A stretch of DNA of 9,912 nucleotides from Deltaproteobacteria bacterium (GTDB lineage Bacteria > Desulfobacterota_B > Binatia > UBA9968), in contig VBKY01000118.1 of the NCBI GenBank assembly GCA_005879255.1, forward strand, positions 3,607 to 13,518, given 5' to 3'. A model generated the notes under the pieces. The model ran no database searches and was not told the DNA's origin. It was given only the letters and a program-made list of their open reading frames with translations. Position numbers and translations under genes: made by a program. Shown here piece after piece: positions 7,003-9,912 of this stretch. Position 1 is the stretch's first letter. Each line of letters starts with the position of its first letter.

Positions 7003-8500
7003 CGGGAAAACGCCCTTGAGAGAGAGCGGAAAGCCTACCCTCCTAACCCGCCGGCAGATCCTTGCGTACGGCGTTGCCATGGGCGTTACGATCCCCTTCC
7101 TGCCAATAATGAGGGCTACTGCCGCGCCCGAACCCCGCACCACCAAGCTTCGCCTGACTGCCGGCACCAGAACGCTCGCCGTCAACGGCAAACCGGCGCA
7201 AGTATTCGGCCTTATCGGGCGGAACGGAAAACCTGGCATCACGCTCTCGCCCGGCGAGCGCTTTCACGTCGATCTCGTGAATCAGGCCGCCACACCCACC
7301 ATCATCCATTGGCACGGCCAGTTGCCGCCCTGGCTGCAGGACGGCTTTCCCTGGCCGCAAACGCCGCCGATCCCGGCGGGTGACACCCGCTCTTATGATT
7401 ATGCGCCGATCGCCGGCACGTACTGGATGCATTCGCATCAGGGCATGCAGGAACAGAGCCTGATGACCGCGCCGCTGATCGTGCACAGCGCCGAGGATAT
7501 GCGCGCCGACCGGCAGGAGGTGGTGCTGATGCTGCATGACTTCAGCTTCCGCACGCCGGATGAGTTGCTCGCTGGACTGACCAAATCTAACGGCAGTCAG
7601 AGTGCGATGCCGAAGAATGGCATGGGCAACAACATGAACATGGGCTCGGGAAGCATGGGCGCCATGAACATGGAGTCCGGCATGGCGATGGACCTGAACG
7701 ACATCGACTACGACGCATTCCTCGCCAATGACCGCACGTTGGCCGATCCGGAGGTCATCCGCAGCGAACCGGGCGGGCGCGTCCAGCTGCGGTTAATCAA
7801 CGCCGCGTCCGCGACGCAGTTCTGGATCGATCTCGGTGCGCTCACCGGCACCGTCGTCGCCGTCGACGGCCATCCTGTTCGACCGGTGCGCGGCACCCGT
7901 CTCCCGCTCGCCATCGCCCAGCGGCTCGACGTGCTGATCGATCTTCCTGGAAAGGGTGCCTATCCAATCTTCGCGCAGGTCGAGGGCAAGCGGGCACGCA
8001 CGGGCATCGTTCTCGCAGCGTCCGGCGCGCCTGTGTCACGGCTCGCCACGGAGGCTGGAGAAAATGCGCTGCCGATCGATCTCTCCCTTGAACGTCGCCT
8101 CGAAGCGGTCACCCCGCTGGCGCCGCGCGCGCCTGATGTGAAGCACCGCGTGATCCTCGCCGGCGCCATGACGCCGTATGCTTGGTCGCTGAACGGCGAA
8201 TACTGGCCCAACGTAACCCCGCTGATGATCGCCACGGGCCAGCGCGTGGCAATCGAGATGCTGAACCACACGATGATGCCGCACCCGATGCATCTTCATG
8301 GCCACGCTTTCCAGGTGGTCGCGATAAACGGTACCCCACTCGCAGGTGCCGTGCGCGATACCGTCCTGGTGCCGCCAATGGGCAGCGTCACCATCGCCTT
8401 TGACGCCGACAATCCCGGCCGCTGGGCGTTTCACTGCCACAATCTCTACCACATGATGACGGGCATGATGACCGAGCTTCGCTACCCCGGGATCATCTGA
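6980..8500 (+). CDS. Multicopper oxidase, Tat-exported, CueO/CopA-type copper-tolerance oxidase
   Basis: A complete 506-residue oxidase that couples substrate oxidation, probably Cu(I) to Cu(II) in the periplasm, to reduction of O2 to water. A twin-arginine signal is visible (TRRQIL, residues 23-28, then a hydrophobic stretch to about 48, AAP). All four ligand blocks are present: HWHG at 110-113, HSH at 151-153, HPMHLHGH at 435-442 and HCHNLYHMMTGM at 485-496. The last two hold the type 1 site with Cys486 and probable axial Met496. Residues 210-237 form a Met-rich insert with nine Met, as in CueO-like enzymes where such segments bind Cu(I). The GTG start has a good SD. The gene has its own sigma-54-type promoter. 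Its base composition is clearly richer in G+C than the operon to the left, which suggests a separate origin. Substrate is inferred; other phenol- or metal-oxidising roles are possible. Confidence 0.93.
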   Translation: MAIGTAHNGKTPLRESGKPTLLTRRQILAYGVAMGVTIPFLPIMRATAAPEPRTTKLRLTAGTRTLAVNGKPAQVFGLIGRNGKPGITLSPGERFHVDLVNQAATPTIIHWHGQLPPWLQDGFPWPQTPPIPAGDTRSYDYAPIAGTYWMHSHQGMQEQSLMTAPLIVHSAEDMRADRQEVVLMLHDFSFRTPDELLAGLTKSNGSQSAMPKNGMGNNMNMGSGSMGAMNMESGMAMDLNDIDYDAFLANDRTLADPEVIRSEPGGRVQLRLINAASATQFWIDLGALTGTVVAVDGHPVRPVRGTRLPLAIAQRLDVLIDLPGKGAYPIFAQVEGKRARTGIVLAASGAPVSRLATEAGENALPIDLSLERRLEAVTPLAPRAPDVKHRVILAGAMTPYAWSLNGEYWPNVTPLMIATGQRVAIEMLNHTMMPHPMHLHGHAFQVVAINGTPLAGAVRDTVLVPPMGSVTIAFDADNPGRWAFHCHNLYHMMTGMMTELRYPGII

Positions 8501-8869
8501 GCGAAGCCATCCGCCCGGCGGAGAGATCGGCAACCAATGAGCGGTGTACGCAGCATTCTGATTCGCACAAATCAGCAGATTGCAGGGTCTTGCAACCCTA
8601 TATTCGTCGCTGATTCTGCTTTGAGAAGCGCGATGATTTCTGTATAGCGCGGAAGCTCGGCACGAGTTTCTCCATCTCATCGGCAGATCCGCGTCGATTC
8701 TTCGTCGATGAGCTTGAGATATTGTTCTGGAACTTCTGATCGTGACTCTCACCCTTTCCAAGATACGAACTGCATCATCGGCGGCCCACAGATGCCGCCG
8801 GTCGACTTACGATGAAGCGCACTCCTCTTCAGGCACGGATAAAACGTGGCATCGTTCGTCCTAGTAAAG
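8501..8869. other. Region without a convincing gene; inverted repeats and a possible minus-strand coding relic
   Basis: I see no intact gene here. An inverted repeat AATCAGC (8570-8576) / GCTGATT (8609-8615) encloses a smaller hairpin AGGGT (8584-8588) / ACCCT (8595-8599); no T-tract follows, so a standard terminator is doubtful. A second hairpin lies at 8779-8800. On the minus strand from about 8749 down to 8572 one frame reads SEVPEQYLKLIDEESTR, one stop, then RAELPRYTEIIALLKAE to a stop at 8572-8574. This is protein-like in composition but matches nothing I can name, and it may be chance. Confidence 0.4.
8779..8800. other. Perfect 7-bp GC hairpin downstream of the oxidase
   Basis: CGGCGGC (8779-8785) and GCCGCCG (8794-8800) pair perfectly around an 8-nt loop, with an A-T and a G-T pair possible outside. 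No run of T follows on either side, so it is not a typical intrinsic terminator, but it could stabilise the end of the oxidase transcript. Confidence 0.35.
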
Positions 8870-8870
8870 T

Positions 8871-8890
8871 CGACATTTCTACACGTGCCG
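8871..8890. promoter_or_regulatory. Candidate activator site, CGACA-N10-TGCCG
   Basis: This counterpart of 6752-6771 keeps both arms with one mismatch and the same spacer length. Its centre lies about 117 bp upstream of the -24 GG at 8997. The role in activator binding is inferred. Confidence 0.4.
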
Positions 8891-8995
8891 ATGAGTAATC
8901 AAGGATCTTTCTTACGTTCCGTCTGAAATCAAGCCGCACCATCTAAGGCTCTCCTGATCCGCACGTTTTCAGACGTTCCGAACATTGATCTGTTC

Positions 8996-9011
8996 TGGCA
9001 CATGCGTTGCT
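8996..9011 (+). promoter_or_regulatory. Second sigma-54 (RpoN) promoter, upstream of the chimeric gene
   Basis: The 16-nt core TGGCACATGCGTTGCT is identical to that at 6891-6906, with GG (8997-8998) and GC (9009-9010) 10 nt apart. The expected start of transcription is near 9022, leaving a leader of about 66 nt and an SD (AAAGGAG, 9075-9081) before ATG 9088. Confidence 0.8.
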
Positions 9012-9087
9012 CCGGTTTCCTCGTGTAATTTCGAAACGCGCAACGAACCCGTGCGGAGAGAGGCGCCATCGACTAAAGGAGATAAAC

Positions 9088-9912
9088 ATGACTCGTATCC
9101 CAGTTGAAGTTGTAAAACTTTTTTTGGAGAACGTCACAAATCCCGATGTAATGAGAAGTTTAATTGCAAAGGATGCAGTGCGGCTTGCGAATACTGAGAA
9201 GTTCCGCTCGCTAACCGGCAGAGGAGTCATCGGCAAAGTGGAGGGACCTTCGATTGTGCTCGGCAATCTGGCGCTTTTGCAAGAGCTGGCGATCGATCCC
9301 GCACCCTTGCTCGCGCGTGCCGAAGAATTGCGTCGAGATGGGCACGGTGATGTTCGTCGCAATCGATGGCCGCGTGGCTGGACTCGTGGCGGTTTCCGAT
9401 CCAATCAAGCAGTCGACCCAAGAAGCGATCGAAATTTTGCATCGAGAGGGTATTAGGATCGTCATGCTGACGGGCGACAGCCGGACCACGGCTGAGGCCG
9501 TGGCGCGCCGCTTGGGTATCGATCGAGTGGAAGCCGAAGTATTGCCCGAACAAAAAGTTGAAGTGATCAAACGCCTTCAGTCCGAAGGGCGGATCATCGC
9601 CATGGCCGGCGACGGCGTCAATGACGCTCCGGCGCTGGCGCAAGCTCAAGTCGGTATCGCTATGGGCACAGGCACCGATGTCGCCATCGAGAGGCGCGCA
9701 CATTACCTTGGTAAAGGGCGATCTGCGCGGCATCGCGAAAGCGCGCCGCATAAGTCGCGCGACCATGCGGAACATCCGGCAAAATTTGTTTTTTGCATTC
9801 GTCTACAATGTATTGGGAGTTCCCATCGCCGCGGGTGCTTTGTATCCGTTCTTTTGTATTCTTCTGAGCCCGATCATCGCCAGCGCCGCCATGACGTTCA
9901 GCTCGGTTTCCG
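9088..9912 (+). pseudogene. Chimeric broken gene: NTF2/SnoaL-like N-terminus fused to the C-terminal half of a Cu+ P1B-type ATPase, two frameshifts, 3' partial
   Basis: The first 30 or so codons (MTRIPVEVVKLFLENVTNPD...) resemble, from memory, the start of a SnoaL/NTF2-like protein. At about 9178-9185 the same frame switches to ATPase sequence ([15 protein letters not shown], nucleotide-binding domain). The ATPase N-terminal part, including the CPC metal site, TGES and DKTGT, is absent here. Near 9343-9346 two bases seem missing (expected [12 protein letters not shown]), so the frame moves; it continues with [14 protein letters not shown] and [16 protein letters not shown]. Near 9693 one extra G shifts it again (expected [15 protein letters not shown]), then [19 protein letters not shown] and AAMTFSSVS to the window end. 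The YN-x4-P and MxxSS motifs mark a Cu+-exporting P1B-1 enzyme. The catalytic phosphorylation site is lost, so no active pump can be made. The simple open frame from 9088 stops at 9454-9456. Confidence 0.8.

Larger units (their letters stand above)
8870..9011 (+). repeat. Regulatory repeat copy B (upstream of the NTF2-like/ATPase chimera)
   Basis: This is the diverged direct copy of 6751-6906. It shares the CGACA arm, the block CTCTCCTGATCCG (8949-8961) and the end CTGGCACATGCGTTGCT. It lacks the tandem 13-bp repeat of copy A. It carries the promoter of the broken gene at 9088. Confidence 0.75.

Noticed and set aside
7310..7326. TGGCAC...TTGCC, a sigma-54-like string inside the oxidase gene
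   Set aside because: GG and GC are 11 nt apart instead of 10, and the bases encode the conserved copper-site residues WHGQLP, so the match follows from coding.
7043..7537. Minus-strand open frame of 164 codons within the oxidase
   Set aside because: Antisense shadow of a gene with all expected copper ligands on the + strand; His- and Arg-rich composition is typical of a shadow.
8584..8599. Hairpin AGGGT/ACCCT as intrinsic terminator of the oxidase
   Set aside because: The stem is only 5 bp and no T-tract follows, so termination cannot be supported from sequence.
8036..8761. Long minus-strand open frame (241 codons) antisense to the end of the oxidase
   Set aside because: Most of it mirrors the GC-rich oxidase codons and has no family-like motifs; long antisense frames are common opposite GC-rich genes.
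9227..9775. Minus-strand open frame of 182 codons opposite the ATPase remnant
   Set aside because: The + strand carries clear P-type ATPase motifs ([14 protein letters not shown]) across the same bases.
1..9912. CRISPR arrays, tRNA or rRNA genes, intact insertion sequences
   Set aside because: I saw no regularly spaced repeats, tRNA-like cloverleaf, rRNA sequence or transposase reading frame in the window.

Overview
This window reads as part of a copper or heavy-metal resistance island from a Gram-negative bacterium. The evidence is an RND metal-efflux adaptor and pump, exported small proteins, a cytochrome c, a multicopper oxidase, a YHS metal-binding domain, the C-terminal half of a Cu+-type P-type ATPase, and two sigma-54-type promoters. 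No marker fixes the taxon. The multicopper oxidase gene is visibly richer in G+C, especially at third codon positions, than the genes to its left, so the stretch looks like a mosaic.

Left part (1-6526), all on the + strand and tightly packed: the 3' part of a CusB/CzcB-like adaptor; a CusA/CzcA-like pump gene broken by an internal, frame-changing deletion near 1574; a small exported protein of unknown function (4233); a His-rich exported protein with an HGGVV...EAEGxHxEL segment (4665); a probable lipoprotein cytochrome c (5107); and a prolipoprotein diacylglyceryl transferase (lgt) gene with two frameshifts. The last third of lgt runs without a stop into a 47-residue YHS domain that also has its own strong ribosome binding site. 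This looks like one operon in which pump, periplasmic metal binders, a lipoprotein cytochrome, the enzyme that lipidates lipoproteins and a metal-binding YHS domain travel together.

Middle part (6527-6979): the N-terminal stub of a small exported protein, carrying a nonsense codon and cut off near 6732, followed by a regulatory region. That region holds a tandem 13-bp repeat, a CGACA-N10-TGTCG inverted repeat and a near-consensus sigma-54 promoter (TGGCAC-N5-TTGCT).

Right part (6980-9912): an intact Tat-exported multicopper oxidase with all copper-ligand motifs and a Met-rich insert, started at GTG; about 370 bp without a convincing gene; a diverged second copy of the same regulatory region; and then a broken chimeric gene. 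Its first 30 or so codons resemble an NTF2/SnoaL-like protein, fused in frame to the C-terminal half of a Cu+ P1B-ATPase that carries two more frameshifts.

The most interesting signal is the duplicated sigma-54 promoter plus upstream element on either side of the oxidase. It implies that an enhancer-binding activator, not encoded here, controls both copper genes. The second theme is erosion: five loci carry indels, nonsense codons or fusions while others are intact. Raw reads are needed to tell real decay from assembly error.
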